A DNA stretch of 34,301 bases from JAHEEL01 sp964581295 (GCA_964581295.1 CAZONX010000013.1:1-34301), one strand, 5' to 3'. Numbered from the stretch's first letter, positions 24,037 through 33,702 are shown. Made by a program: numbers and translations. The notes: generated from the sequence alone by a model not told the origin.

Positions 24037-26375
24037 CCAGGCCCCTCATCCGGCGTCTCGGTGGCTGTCGCGGCCGGTGCGGCCGACGTTGGGAGGGCTG
24101 CGGCGCTACCACCGGATGCCACCTTCGGGCCCGGGAAGCCGGGGTACGGCACACGGGCGTGGTAGTAGCCCATCAACGCTCTTACGAGCTCGCCCTTGAT
24201 CCGGGTGAGGTCGCCGAAGGTGAGCTGCGAGTGGTCGAGCTGACCGTCGTCGACCTTCTCCGCGACGACCGACTCGACGACGCTCTTGAGCCCGGCGGCG
24301 GTTGGGTCCTCGGTGCTTGAGTAGGCCCGCGCTGCGGCTTCCGTGGCATCGGAAATCATGACGATGGCCACTTCCTTCTGCTCCGGCTTCACCCCGTGAT
24401 GGCGGAACAGGTCCGGGTCGACGTCGGGATCGGCTTCGAGCGCCTGGTGGTAGAAGTAGCGCATCAAGCTGGTGCCGTGGTGCATGCGGATGCCGTCGGT
24501 CACATCTGTTGGGAGGCGGTAGCGCTTTGCGAGTTTGAGTCCTTCGGTGACGTGCGACCGGATGATCTGAGCGGACTCTTCAGGAGGCAGACTGTCGTGC
24601 GGGTTCGAAACGCCGAACTGGTTCTCGACGAAATACTGCGGCAGCGCCACCTTGCCGAGGTCGTGATACCAGGCCGCCGCCTGAGCGAGCAACGGGTCCG
24701 CGTCGATGGCTCTGGCCGCTCGCCCCGCCAGGGCGCCAACGAGCATCGAGTGGTTGAAGGTTCCCGGTGCCTGTTCCTCGATGAGTCGCAGTGCCGGATG
24801 GTTGCGATCGAGGAGATCGAGCAGACCGACCGAGGTCGTGATGCCGAACGCGGTCTCGAAGAACGATACGAGACCGAGGGCGATCAACCCAGCGATCAAC
24901 GCGCCGACGAATGCCCACACCGCGGACATCGCGATGTTGCCGTCGCCGAACACCCACTCAACGGTGGCAGCAACTGGGGCGACGGTGATCGCGGAGAGAA
25001 GCACGGCGACGCGGAGCTGGCGCCGTGATGACACGCGAGATACAAACGCCACCGGAACGACGGTCGCGATCCCGGCGTACACCGTGTAGCCAAGGTCACC
25101 GGTGGCGACGGCCGTGAATCCCGCCATTGGAATGGAGAGAACCACAGCGGTTCGTGGATCGAACAGGATTGCAGCGAGGAATCCGATAGCTACCGCCGGC
25201 AGGAGATAGCCGAGCGCACGGTTCTCTGTGGCGATCAGTTCCGGAAGCCGAGCCATGAGGGCCGACATCACCAGGAGGATCGCGAGCACTGCCATGTGGC
25301 GCGGTTGGGTCCACTGCGCCGGGGCGATCCGCCACAAGAAGAACGCAGCGAGCAGCACGGCGAGGACTCCGAGGAGGGCAATGGCGACCCTCGACGTGCC
25401 TCCGGTGATCTCGGGCTCGTAGAGACCGAGCTGGTCGATGGCCTGGAACTGGATGCTGGTGACAGGCTCTCCGACCTCCACGATCGTATCGCCGGCCCGA
25501 TACACAACGGGTACGGGCTCGACCGCTGCGGCCTGCTCTTCGCGCAGCGCCTCGGTGGCGTCGTTGTCGACCCGTAGGTTTGCCTGCAAGCTGAACCCGA
25601 CGAGCTGAGCGATGGATTCTCGAGCGGTTGACTGTTCGTCGATGGGAAGACCAACCACGAACAGCGGCGGACGCGTCAACGGGTTCAGGTAGAGATCCTG
25701 GCGCTCGGTGAGTTCGGATGGCTTGATGCCGTTCTGCAGCTCGTCGTTGACGGTGTCGAGGCTCTTCTGCTCGACGGCGGCAAACGTAGAGCCTTCGCCC
25801 TCGGCGATCCGGTTGAGATCGTTGTTGTAGAGCTCAACGAACCCCGGTATCGCTGAGGTCAGCGTCGGATGGGCGATGCTCATCAACTGGATCTGGTCTT
25901 CAAGCGTGCGACGCGGAAGTGTCGTCGTTGTGGTCGGAGGCGGTTCGGTCGTTGTGGTCGTCGTCGAGGTCGTCGTCTCCCCGGGTTCGGTCGAACTGGT
26001 GGTCTCCGGGACGGTCGTGCTCGTCGTGGTGGTTGTCTCCGGAGGGATCAGCGACTCATCGATCGCTACTTCCTTGAGATCGACGAAGAACGTATTGACC
26101 TCTCGAATCACCGTGAGCGAGGCATCGTTGTCGTTGGTATAGACGGGCTCGACCGAGAGGCGCGCACGTTCCCGAGCGGTCTCGGTGGCTGCTTCATCTT
26201 CGATCGGGTCGGTCGAACGGGAGGCGATGAAGGTCTCCGGAGCGGGTTGTCCGACGGCGAGTTCGACAGGGACCGTGCCGCCCGTGTCCTTGCCGAATGT
26301 CAGGATGACCGAGACCAGCATGACTGTGACAAACAGGATTCCGGTGTTGATGAGAGCGGATCGATTGAGGGTCAC
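24033..26375 (-). CDS. Seven-TM HD-family phosphohydrolase (PgpH-like)
   Basis: The 780-residue protein resembles PgpH/7TMR-HD c-di-AMP phosphodiesterases. An N-terminal anchor (about residues 8-26) is followed by an extracytoplasmic 7TMR-HDED-like domain, which is interrupted by a Thr/Pro/Glu-rich stretch (111-156). Seven or so membrane spans follow (about 320-510), then a cytoplasmic HD domain with NHSMLVGALAGRAAR near 542 and the YHDLGK motif near 570. Hydrolysis of a cyclic dinucleotide is inferred from the family. GTG 26375 overlaps the phoH stop, giving the widespread phoH-pgpH-ybeY order. Confidence 0.88.
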   Translation of the reverse strand: MTLNRSALINTGILFVTVMLVSVILTFGKDTGGTVPVELAVGQPAPETFIASRSTDPIEDEAATETARERARLSVEPVYTNDNDASLTVIREVNTFFVDLKEVAIDESLIPPETTTTTSTTVPETTSSTEPGETTTSTTTTTTEPPPTTTTTLPRRTLEDQIQLMSIAHPTLTSAIPGFVELYNNDLNRIAEGEGSTFAAVEQKSLDTVNDELQNGIKPSELTERQDLYLNPLTRPPLFVVGLPIDEQSTARESIAQLVGFSLQANLRVDNDATEALREEQAAAVEPVPVVYRAGDTIVEVGEPVTSIQFQAIDQLGLYEPEITGGTSRVAIALLGVLAVLLAAFFLWRIAPAQWTQPRHMAVLAILLVMSALMARLPELIATENRALGYLLPAVAIGFLAAILFDPRTAVVLSIPMAGFTAVATGDLGYTVYAGIATVVPVAFVSRVSSRRQLRVAVLLSAITVAPVAATVEWVFGDGNIAMSAVWAFVGALIAGLIALGLVSFFETAFGITTSVGLLDLLDRNHPALRLIEEQAPGTFNHSMLVGALAGRAARAIDADPLLAQAAAWYHDLGKVALPQYFVENQFGVSNPHDSLPPEESAQIIRSHVTEGLKLAKRYRLPTDVTDGIRMHHGTSLMRYFYHQALEADPDVDPDLFRHHGVKPEQKEVAIVMISDATEAAARAYSSTEDPTAAGLKSVVESVVAEKVDDGQLDHSQLTFGDLTRIKGELVRALMGYYHARVPYPGFPGPKVASGGSAAALPTSAAPAATATETPDEGPG

Positions 26376-27337
26376 GATCGGCTCTCCTCGAACCGGCGGT
26401 ACGCCTCCACGATGGCGGCAACGATGCGGTGGCGGACGACGTCGTCGGCCGTCAGCTCCTCGAACGCGATGCCCTCGATGCCGCCGAGGACGCCTGCGAC
26501 CATCTTCAGACCGGAGCCGCGGCTGTCAGAAAGATCGATCTGGGTGATGTCTCCGGTGACGACCATCTTGGAATTGAAGCCGAGGCGCGTGAGAAACATC
26601 TTCATTTGCTCAGGCGTGGTGTTCTGCGCCTCGTCGAGCACGACGAACGCGTCGTTCAGAGTGCGTCCGCGCATGTAGGCGAGGGGGGCAATCTCGATCG
26701 TCCCGCGCTCCATGAGCCTGGCGGTCTCCTCGGGTCCGAGCATCTCAAAGAGAGCATCGTAGAGCGGTCGGAGATAGGGATCGACCTTCGCCGTCAGGTC
26801 GCCGGGTAGGAAACCGAGCCGCTCCCCCGCTTCGACCGCGGGCCGGCTGAGGATGATCCGCTTGACGGCGCCCGAAACCAGCGACTCGATCGCACAAGCC
26901 ATCGCGAGGTATGTCTTGCCGGTCCCTGCCGGTCCGATCCCGAAGACGAGTGTGTTGTCCCGAATCGCGTCGACATAGCGCTTCTGCCCGAACGTCTTCG
27001 GACGCACATGGCGACCGCGACCTACCGCAATCGACTCGGTGAAGACTCCGGACGGGCTCGGCACATCTCGACGAACGAGATCGATAACACGCGAAACCCG
27101 GTCGTCATCGAGTTGCTGTCCTTCCTGGACAACGATCAAGAGCTCTCCAAGGACGGTCTCGACCGCTTCGGTCTCACGTTCGGGTCCGCTGACGGTGATC
27201 TCGTTGCCGCGAGCGACGATGCGAGCGAGCGGAAACGCATCTTCAACTCGTTTCAGGTGCGCGTCACGTTCGCCCAGCAACTCGGCCATGAGGTGGTTGC
27301 TCGGAACGCGGACACGAAGATCGGTGCTGCTGGTCAC
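26372..27337 (-). CDS. phoH: PhoH-family ATPase
   Basis: The 321-residue protein has a short N-terminal KH-like part (residues about 8-70) and a PhoH ATPase domain with Walker A GPAGTGKT (135-142) and Walker B FVVLDEAQN (about 237-245). It also has the conserved FLPGDLTAKVDPYLRPLYDAL segment. PhoH/YbeZ-type proteins interact with YbeY and probably act in rRNA processing; the exact reaction is not settled. GTG 27337 follows GAGGGTG. It is the first gene of the overlapping phoH-to-uppS chain. Confidence 0.93.
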   Translation of the reverse strand: MTSSTDLRVRVPSNHLMAELLGERDAHLKRVEDAFPLARIVARGNEITVSGPERETEAVETVLGELLIVVQEGQQLDDDRVSRVIDLVRRDVPSPSGVFTESIAVGRGRHVRPKTFGQKRYVDAIRDNTLVFGIGPAGTGKTYLAMACAIESLVSGAVKRIILSRPAVEAGERLGFLPGDLTAKVDPYLRPLYDALFEMLGPEETARLMERGTIEIAPLAYMRGRTLNDAFVVLDEAQNTTPEQMKMFLTRLGFNSKMVVTGDITQIDLSDSRGSGLKMVAGVLGGIEGIAFEELTADDVVRHRIVAAIVEAYRRFEESRS

Positions 27338-27399
27338 AGAAGTACACCCTCGGAGGCGGAGAACGTGTGAGCGAAAGCTATGCCCATCGGATCCCAGGG

Positions 27400-27405
27400 A
27401 GTATA
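27400..27405 (-). promoter_or_regulatory. Possible -10 box before phoH
   Basis: TATACT on the minus strand (27405-27400) is 63 bases before the phoH GTG and is a good -10 match (5 of 6). The expected -35 position is poor (GGTGGC). TTGACG nearby is too close (11 bp) to pair with it. The 132-base gap 27338-27469 holds no other feature I can support. Confidence 0.3.
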
Positions 27406-27469
27406 TCGGCGCTCTTCGTCAAGCCACCGGATCCGGCAGGATTGATGAGCCGCACGAGAAAGCCGGAGC

Positions 27470-27934
27470 TCAGCGGCGGTCGATGATCCGGACGTCGTCG
27501 ATCTGCTCCGTGAAGCCCGTGTCGTCGCCGATAAGGCGGGAGAGCAGCCGAAGATCGTCACGGCGCACCGTGAGCACCTTGCCGTTGAAGTCCTGGCGCT
27601 CCATCTGGATGGATGAGAGGAAGCGTTCGATCATGTCGCCCTCGGGCCCTTCGAGACCGCCGAGGAGACCGAGGTCGATGGTGACCGTCTCCCGATCCGG
27701 GTCGACGACCAACGCAGCCGGCTCGGGCGGCAGCAACTGAGTGACCGGCACCCCGTAGTAGCCGGCCAAACGGTGCAATCGGGGCACTGACAGGCTGCGC
27801 TCTCCCCGTTCGTACGCACCGAGGACCGCGGCCTTGAACTCACCGTCCGAGATGCGCTGCACGTCTTGAAGTGAGAATCCGCGCTGACGGCGAATCGAAC
27901 GGAGGCGCTGCCCCACTCTTTCGTTGTACGACAC
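27470..27934 (-). CDS. BldD-like HTH transcriptional regulator
   Basis: The 154-residue product has an N-terminal XRE-type HTH (RLRSIRRQRGFSLQDVQRIS ... VLGAYERGERSLSVPRLHRLAGYYGVPVTQLLP, about residues 8-73) very like BldD. BldD is the actinobacterial developmental master regulator that in Streptomyces dimerises on c-di-GMP. A shorter, acidic C-terminal region follows (LLGGLEGPEGDMIERFLSSI ... LRLLSRLIGDD). I chose GTG 27934 because GGGGAGAG lies about seven bases upstream; a start further out (28000) would cover the palindrome. c-di-GMP binding cannot be judged from the sequence. Confidence 0.82.
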   Translation of the reverse strand: MSYNERVGQRLRSIRRQRGFSLQDVQRISDGEFKAAVLGAYERGERSLSVPRLHRLAGYYGVPVTQLLPPEPAALVVDPDRETVTIDLGLLGGLEGPEGDMIERFLSSIQMERQDFNGKVLTVRRDDLRLLSRLIGDDTGFTEQIDDVRIIDRR

Positions 27935-27979
27935 GATGAATCTCTCCCCTGACACCCAGAGCAACGCCCCAAACGCTCT

Positions 27980-28002
27980 GCGTGGGCAGTCTACGCCCAC
28001 GC
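27980..28002 (-). promoter_or_regulatory. Palindrome upstream of the BldD-like gene
   Basis: GCGTGGGC (27980-27987) and GCCCACGC (27995-28002) form an 8-bp dyad with a 7-nt spacer, 46-68 bases before the GTG. The spacer read on the minus strand, GTAGACT, resembles a -10 (TAGACT, 4 of 6). It may be an operator for autoregulation, as known for BldD in other species, or a terminator for dnaJ. Confidence 0.4.
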
Positions 28003-28024
28003 GCGCCCACCGTGCAAGGCAAAA

Positions 28025-28062
28025 TCGCGGCGTGCCGCGAGCGGAACGGCGGACCGGCGCTC
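28025..28062 (-). terminator. Hairpins and short T-run after dnaJ
   Basis: Directly after the dnaJ stop, GCGAGCG and CGCTCGC can pair around a 14-nt loop. GCGGC-AC-GCCGC then leads into GATTTT on the minus strand. This is the only hairpin plus T-run I see in the window and is a reasonable weak terminator for hrcA-dnaJ. Confidence 0.4.
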
Positions 28063-28063
28063 G

Positions 28064-29137
28064 CTAGCGTCGGAACAGGCCGCGCTTGCGCTCTGCCGGC
28101 TCTTCATCACGCAGGGCGCCATAGGAGCGCAGCGTCTCGGCCTCTTCCTCGGTGAGGTCGGTTGGTATCCCAACGCCGATGTGGACGTACATGTCGCCCC
28201 GACCCCGCCGCCGCAGCCGGGGCATTCCCTTCTTTGACAACCTGTAGACGGTCTCGGGCTGGGTACCCGCCGGAATGTCGATCGGTTCATCGTCATCGTC
28301 GATCACGGGGACCTCGACGGTCGTTCCGAAGACCGCCTCGCTGATACCGATCTCGACACGGTGATGGAGTTCATCACCGTTGCGTTGAAACCGTTCGTCG
28401 TGCTCGACCTGGATCTCGACATAGAGGTCGCCCGGAGGCGCGCCACGCTCTCCAGCACCGCCTCGCCCAGAAAGGCGCAGGCGGGTCCCATCTTCGACAC
28501 CGGGTGGCACATCGACGGTGACCGTCCGCTCCATCGAGATCAGACCGTCACCCTCGCACTTCGTGCATCGGTGCTCGATGATCTGGCCTCGGCCGCTGCA
28601 CTGAGCACACGGCGCGACCGTCATGATCCGGCCAAGAAACGAGTCGCGAGCCACCTGCACACTGCCGGCCCCGCGACAGGTCGGGCAGGTAATGGCATCG
28701 TGACCCGGCTCCGATCCGCTTCCGTCGCACCGGTCGCACATGCCAGGGGCACGGAACTCGACCTCCCGGCCGGTCGCCGAGGCTGCGTCGGCAAGCGTGA
28801 GTACGACAGCGGCCGCCACATCTGGGCCGCGCCGGGGTCCCGAGCGCCGGCCACCGAAGCCGCCGCCGAAGAACTGCTGGAGGATGTCGTCAAGACCGCC
28901 GAATTGCGAGAACAAATCACCGCCGCCAAATACCTCACCGTGGTCGTAGCGGGCCTTGCGCTGTAGATCGGAGAGCACCTCATAGGCTTCTGCGATTTCG
29001 CGGAAGCGCGCTTCCGCCGTGGGGTCGTCTGGATTGGCGTCCGGGTGCGTCTCGCGTGCGAGCCGGCGGAACGCGTTCTTGATCTCTTCGGGAGTTGCGT
29101 CGCGCGAAACACCAAGCGCTTGGTAGTAGTCCTGCAT
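28064..29137 (-). CDS. dnaJ: Chaperone DnaJ (type I Hsp40)
   Basis: DnaJ delivers clients to DnaK and stimulates its ATPase. The 357-residue protein has the J domain with HPD at 31-33 and a Gly/Phe-rich linker (FGGGDLFSQFGG ... FFGGGFGG). Four CxxCxGxG zinc repeats are present (CDRCDGSG, CPTCRGAG, CAQCSGRG, CTKCEGDG), then the C-terminal substrate-binding domains. ATG 29137 overlaps the hrcA stop by one base (TGATG); the adjacent GTG 29140 is an equally possible start giving one more residue. The hrcA-dnaJ pair without grpE/dnaK is the usual second heat-shock locus of actinobacteria. Confidence 0.96.
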   Translation of the reverse strand: MQDYYQALGVSRDATPEEIKNAFRRLARETHPDANPDDPTAEARFREIAEAYEVLSDLQRKARYDHGEVFGGGDLFSQFGGLDDILQQFFGGGFGGRRSGPRRGPDVAAAVVLTLADAASATGREVEFRAPGMCDRCDGSGSEPGHDAITCPTCRGAGSVQVARDSFLGRIMTVAPCAQCSGRGQIIEHRCTKCEGDGLISMERTVTVDVPPGVEDGTRLRLSGRGGAGERGAPPGDLYVEIQVEHDERFQRNGDELHHRVEIGISEAVFGTTVEVPVIDDDDEPIDIPAGTQPETVYRLSKKGMPRLRRRGRGDMYVHIGVGIPTDLTEEEAETLRSYGALRDEEPAERKRGLFRR

Positions 29138-30132
29138 CACTCGGTCCCAAGGCGTTCTTCGAGGTTCTCACTGATCTCTTCGACCACTCGGATCGACCGC
29201 CGATAGTCCATCCGCATCGGCCCGAGAACGGCGACTCGCCCGGAGCCGTGCGACCCGAACGGTGTTGTGACAACCGCCAGATCCATCGTGTCGCCGAACT
29301 CCTCGCCGATACGCACCGTGGTGCCGTCAGCGGGATCGCCCAGGATCGCCTGAACGTCGCTGTCGCGCTCGAGGAGATCGAGCATCCGGTGCACGATCGC
29401 AAGATCCGCCCACAGGCCGGCGAGCTGGCTGGTTCCGCCGACGAAGAGCTGGGGTGCCACCGACTCGGCGCGCTTGATCTCATGATTGACCGGGTCGATG
29501 ATGCGCTTCACCACATCGGAGAGGTCGGCGCTGGTGAGTCGCTGATCCGCGCTGGCCTCATCCCGACCGCGCCCGGCGTACACACCCTCGATCACGCGTT
29601 CTGCCTCATCGAGCTGCTCGTCGGTGGGCTCGAATTCGAGACTCACGACGTTCTGCGTCACCTGGCCGGTCTCGGCGATGGTCACAACGAGCACCGCGGA
29701 CGATCCGAGCCGGACGAGGTGCACCGCATGGATCCGGCTCACATCGGCTTGGGGCCCCACGACGATGGCCGGCAACTGCGTGATGTCGGAGACCAGGCCG
29801 GTCGTCTCCTTCAGCAGCTTCGAGACCTCGCGGTGAACGTCGGCGAAGAACGAACGGATCCGGTCGTGGGTTGCCGATCGCAGCCGGGCTGGAGAACAGT
29901 GGTCGACGTAGTAGCGATAGCCCTGGTGGGTGGGGACACGGCCTGCAGACGTGTGCGGCTGGGCAACGAAGCCGTACGACTCGAGGCGTGCCAGTTCATT
30001 GCGGATCGTCGCAGACGACACATCCAACGCGCTCCGCTCGAGGATCGCGTGAGAACTCACCGGTTCGCCGGTGCGGATGTACTCCTCGACGAGCGCCTGG
30101 AGCACGAGGGCTTTCCGGTCGTCAATCATCAC
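29137..30132 (-). CDS. hrcA: Heat-inducible transcription repressor HrcA
   Basis: HrcA represses chaperone genes by binding CIRCE operators and is reactivated by GroEL. The 331-residue protein has the N-terminal winged HTH (IRTGEPVSSHAIL ... SSATIRNELARLESYGFVAQPHTSAGRVPT, about residues 19-67). The GAF-like central domain and dimerisation regions follow (VGGTSQLAG, FGDTMDLAVV, VLGPMRMDYRR). It starts with GTG 30132 or the adjacent ATG 30129, six to nine bases after the hemW stop, so it is probably co-transcribed with hemW. Confidence 0.95.
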   Translation of the reverse strand: MMIDDRKALVLQALVEEYIRTGEPVSSHAILERSALDVSSATIRNELARLESYGFVAQPHTSAGRVPTHQGYRYYVDHCSPARLRSATHDRIRSFFADVHREVSKLLKETTGLVSDITQLPAIVVGPQADVSRIHAVHLVRLGSSAVLVVTIAETGQVTQNVVSLEFEPTDEQLDEAERVIEGVYAGRGRDEASADQRLTSADLSDVVKRIIDPVNHEIKRAESVAPQLFVGGTSQLAGLWADLAIVHRMLDLLERDSDVQAILGDPADGTTVRIGEEFGDTMDLAVVTTPFGSHGSGRVAVLGPMRMDYRRSIRVVEEISENLEERLGTE

Positions 30133-30138
30133 CGGAAG

Positions 30139-30165
30139 TTAGCAGTCGCCCGGCGAGACTGACAG
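30139..30165 (-). promoter_or_regulatory. Degenerate CIRCE-like dyad in front of hrcA
   Basis: TTAGCAGTC (30139-30147), a 9-nt spacer and GACTGACAG (30157-30165) mirror the CIRCE layout (TTAGCACTC-N9-GAGTGCTAA). The left half matches 8 of 9 and the right half 5 of 9, and the inner CAGTC/GACTG pairs are perfectly symmetric. It lies six bases from the hrcA start, but it also encodes the last residues and stop of HemW, so the match may be partly coincidental. Confidence 0.35.
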
Positions 30166-31335
30166 CACGGATCGAGCCACACGGTCGGTCAGCAGCGGCG
30201 CAAGCACCACGACCCGTCCGGAGCGCACGCCGACGATCCCGGCGGCAAGCAGACGGCGCCCGTCATCGGACGCGAGGAACGCTTCGCCCACCGTCGCGGG
30301 CTCCACTCCGGCGGCGAGCCGCAACCCGACCATGAAGCGCTCGCGCTCGGCCTCGAACGCGTCGAGCCGCTCGCTGCCCGAGCGGGGTCGCTCTCCGACT
30401 TCCACGCGATCCAGGTAGGCGTCCAGGCGGCGGATATTCCGGGCTCGCCGCCCCGCTCGATGATCGTGGGCGCCGGTCCCGAAGGCGGCGTATTCCCCCA
30501 TCGTCCAGGTCGAGAGGTTGTAGCGACAGGCGTGGCCGGGTCGGGCCCAGTTCGAGACTTCGTAGCGCACCAGGCCGGCCTCGCGGGCTGTGGCGGCCAG
30601 GTACTCGTGTCGGTCGGCCTGCACATCCGGGTCGGGCGCCGGGGCACCTGCCAGCACGGCCCGGCTCAAATCAGTGCCGCCCTCCACCGTGAGCGCGTAC
30701 GCCGAGAGATGATCGATATCCAACCCACTCGCCCGGTCGACCGATGTGCGCCACGACAGGTCGGTTTCGGATGGCGTGCCGTAGATGAGATCTACGTTGA
30801 TGGTCTCGAAGCCCGCCAAACGTGCGGCCACCACGGCCGCCTCGGCCTGCTGCGGTGTGTGCACCCGACCGAGGGCGCGCAGAACCGTTGGATCAAAGGA
30901 CTGGACCCCAACCGAGACGCGGTTGAAACCGGCCGCCCGCAGATCGTGGGCGTGCTGATCGCTCCAGTCTTCCGGGTTGGCCTCGAGGCTGATCTCAGCG
31001 CCATCGACGATCCCAAGGTGCCCGCCAATGGTGTCGAGGACTCGGCCGAGCGCCGCCGGGGCAAGCCGACTCGGCGTTCCGCCGCCGACATTGACCGCGT
31101 CCACGGCAAACGGCGCCGGTTCCATCGCGATTTCGGCGATGATCGCTTCGACATAGCGGTCGATCTCCCCACCGCCGGCTTCGTCCGCCGCCACAACGGC
31201 AAAGTCGCAGTAGGGACACCGCCGAGCACAAAACGGAATATGAACGTAGGCCGACCGCCAGGAAGCAGCACGATCAGCCAGCGCCTGAGAATCCGGGTGT
31301 TCAACGCCTCCGGGGTCTCGGATCTCAAGTCTCAC
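30139..31335 (-). CDS. hemW: Radical SAM heme chaperone HemW (start uncertain)
   Basis: HemW is a radical SAM family protein that delivers heme to acceptor proteins; it was formerly called a coproporphyrinogen III oxidase-like protein. The cluster motif is YVHIPFCARRCPYCDF (CxxxCxxC, about residues 31-46), followed by NVGGGTPSRL, LEANPE, NRVSVGVQSF and the C-terminal HemN-like domain. The only usable in-frame start before this motif is GTG 31335, because TGA lies two codons upstream and there is no ATG, GTG or TTG later. That GTG is part of a CTCACGT heptad repeat (31324-31344). The first 28 or so residues are not family-like. Confidence 0.9.
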   Translation of the reverse strand: MRLEIRDPGGVEHPDSQALADRAASWRSAYVHIPFCARRCPYCDFAVVAADEAGGGEIDRYVEAIIAEIAMEPAPFAVDAVNVGGGTPSRLAPAALGRVLDTIGGHLGIVDGAEISLEANPEDWSDQHAHDLRAAGFNRVSVGVQSFDPTVLRALGRVHTPQQAEAAVVAARLAGFETINVDLIYGTPSETDLSWRTSVDRASGLDIDHLSAYALTVEGGTDLSRAVLAGAPAPDPDVQADRHEYLAATAREAGLVRYEVSNWARPGHACRYNLSTWTMGEYAAFGTGAHDHRAGRRARNIRRLDAYLDRVEVGERPRSGSERLDAFEAERERFMVGLRLAAGVEPATVGEAFLASDDGRRLLAAGIVGVRSGRVVVLAPLLTDRVARSVLSVSPGDC

Positions 31336-31379
31336 GTCTCACGTCCCCGCTGCTCGGCTGCCAGCTATCAGCTGCCAGC
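31324..31379. repeat. Two heptad arrays upstream of and overlapping the hemW start
   Basis: CTCAAGT, CTCACGT, CTCACGT run in register at 31324-31344. CGGCTGC, CAGCTAT, CAGCTGC and the first half of another CAGC unit follow at 31355-31379. Both have period 7 but unrelated units. The first array provides the hemW GTG codon. Confidence 0.65.
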
Positions 31380-31394
31380 GTGCGGTTCCGAGCC

Positions 31395-31531
31395 GGTGAC
31401 TGGCGACTGGNNNNNNNNNNNNNNNNNNNNNNNNNNNNNNNNNNNNNNNNNNNNNNNNNNNNNNNNNNNNNNNNNNNNNNNNNNNNNNNNNNNNNNNNNN
31501 NNNNNNNNNNGGTGACTGGCGACTGGCGACT
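31395..31531. repeat. GACTGGC heptad array containing a 100-N assembly gap
   Basis: GGTGACTGGCGACTGG occurs at 31395-31410, just left of the N run (31411-31510), and again at 31511-31526, just right of it, continuing as CGACT to 31531. Read from the right the units are AGTCGCC, AGTCGCC, AGTCACC, and they start directly after the lepA stop codon. The gap therefore lies inside a repeat and its true length is unknown; 100 N is the conventional filler. Anything in the missing part, such as a second array arm or more copies, cannot be seen. Confidence 0.7.
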
Positions 31532-33334
<1,803 letters not shown>

Positions 33335-33370
33335 AGGATCGATCCGGGAGAGGGGAATCTCAGTGTACCG

Positions 33371-33422
33371 TTGACTCGTTCTCCTGTTATCGTTACCGCT
33401 CGTTCCCACCACCTCACGAGGT
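33371..33422 (+). promoter_or_regulatory. Possible rpsT promoter and leader dyad
   Basis: TTGACT (33371-33376) is a good -35, but the -10 position at 17-bp spacing (TACCGC) is poor. In the leader, ACCTC (33411-33415) and GAGGT (33418-33422) form a small dyad that includes the GAGG ribosome binding site ten bases before the rpsT ATG. S20 genes are often autoregulated at translation, so this dyad is worth noting, but its 2-nt loop makes a stable fold unlikely. Confidence 0.3.
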
Positions 33423-33431
33423 CTGTCTGCA

Positions 33432-33698
33432 ATGGCCAATATCAAGTCCCAGAAGAAGCGCAACCGCCAGAACGTCACGCGGTACGCTCGCAACAAGTCG
33501 TTCCGCTCCGAGCTGAAGACCCGCGAAAAGAGCGTCATGGACGCAGCGGAGGCCGGAGATGCAGCCAAGACCGAGGAGCTCTTGCGCGAAGCGCAGAAGC
33601 GAATCGACGAAGCCGCGTCACGAGGCATCCTGCACGCGAACACGGCTGCCCGGCGCAAGTCTCGCCTCACCCAACGGGCACGTTCGGTCCTCGCCTAA
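33432..33698 (+). CDS. rpsT: 30S ribosomal protein S20
   Basis: An 88-residue basic, helical ribosomal protein that binds 16S rRNA near the base of the body. The start MANIKSQKKRNRQN and the end HANTAARRKSRLTQRARSVLA are typical for S20. The site GAGG lies ten bases before ATG 33432. It is divergent from lepA, as in many bacteria, and is followed after four bases by greA. Confidence 0.97.
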   Translation: MANIKSQKKRNRQNVTRYARNKSFRSELKTREKSVMDAAEAGDAAKTEELLREAQKRIDEAASRGILHANTAARRKSRLTQRARSVLA

Positions 33699-33702
33699 TC
33701 GC

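Noticed and set aside
31411..31510. Run of N as a biological feature
   Set aside because: Exactly 100 N is an assembly gap symbol; only its repeat flanks carry information.
33335..33670. 112-residue N-terminal extension of LepA
   Set aside because: It is antisense to rpsT and unlike LepA; the family start MSALSRIRNFSIIAHIDHG fits ATG 33334.
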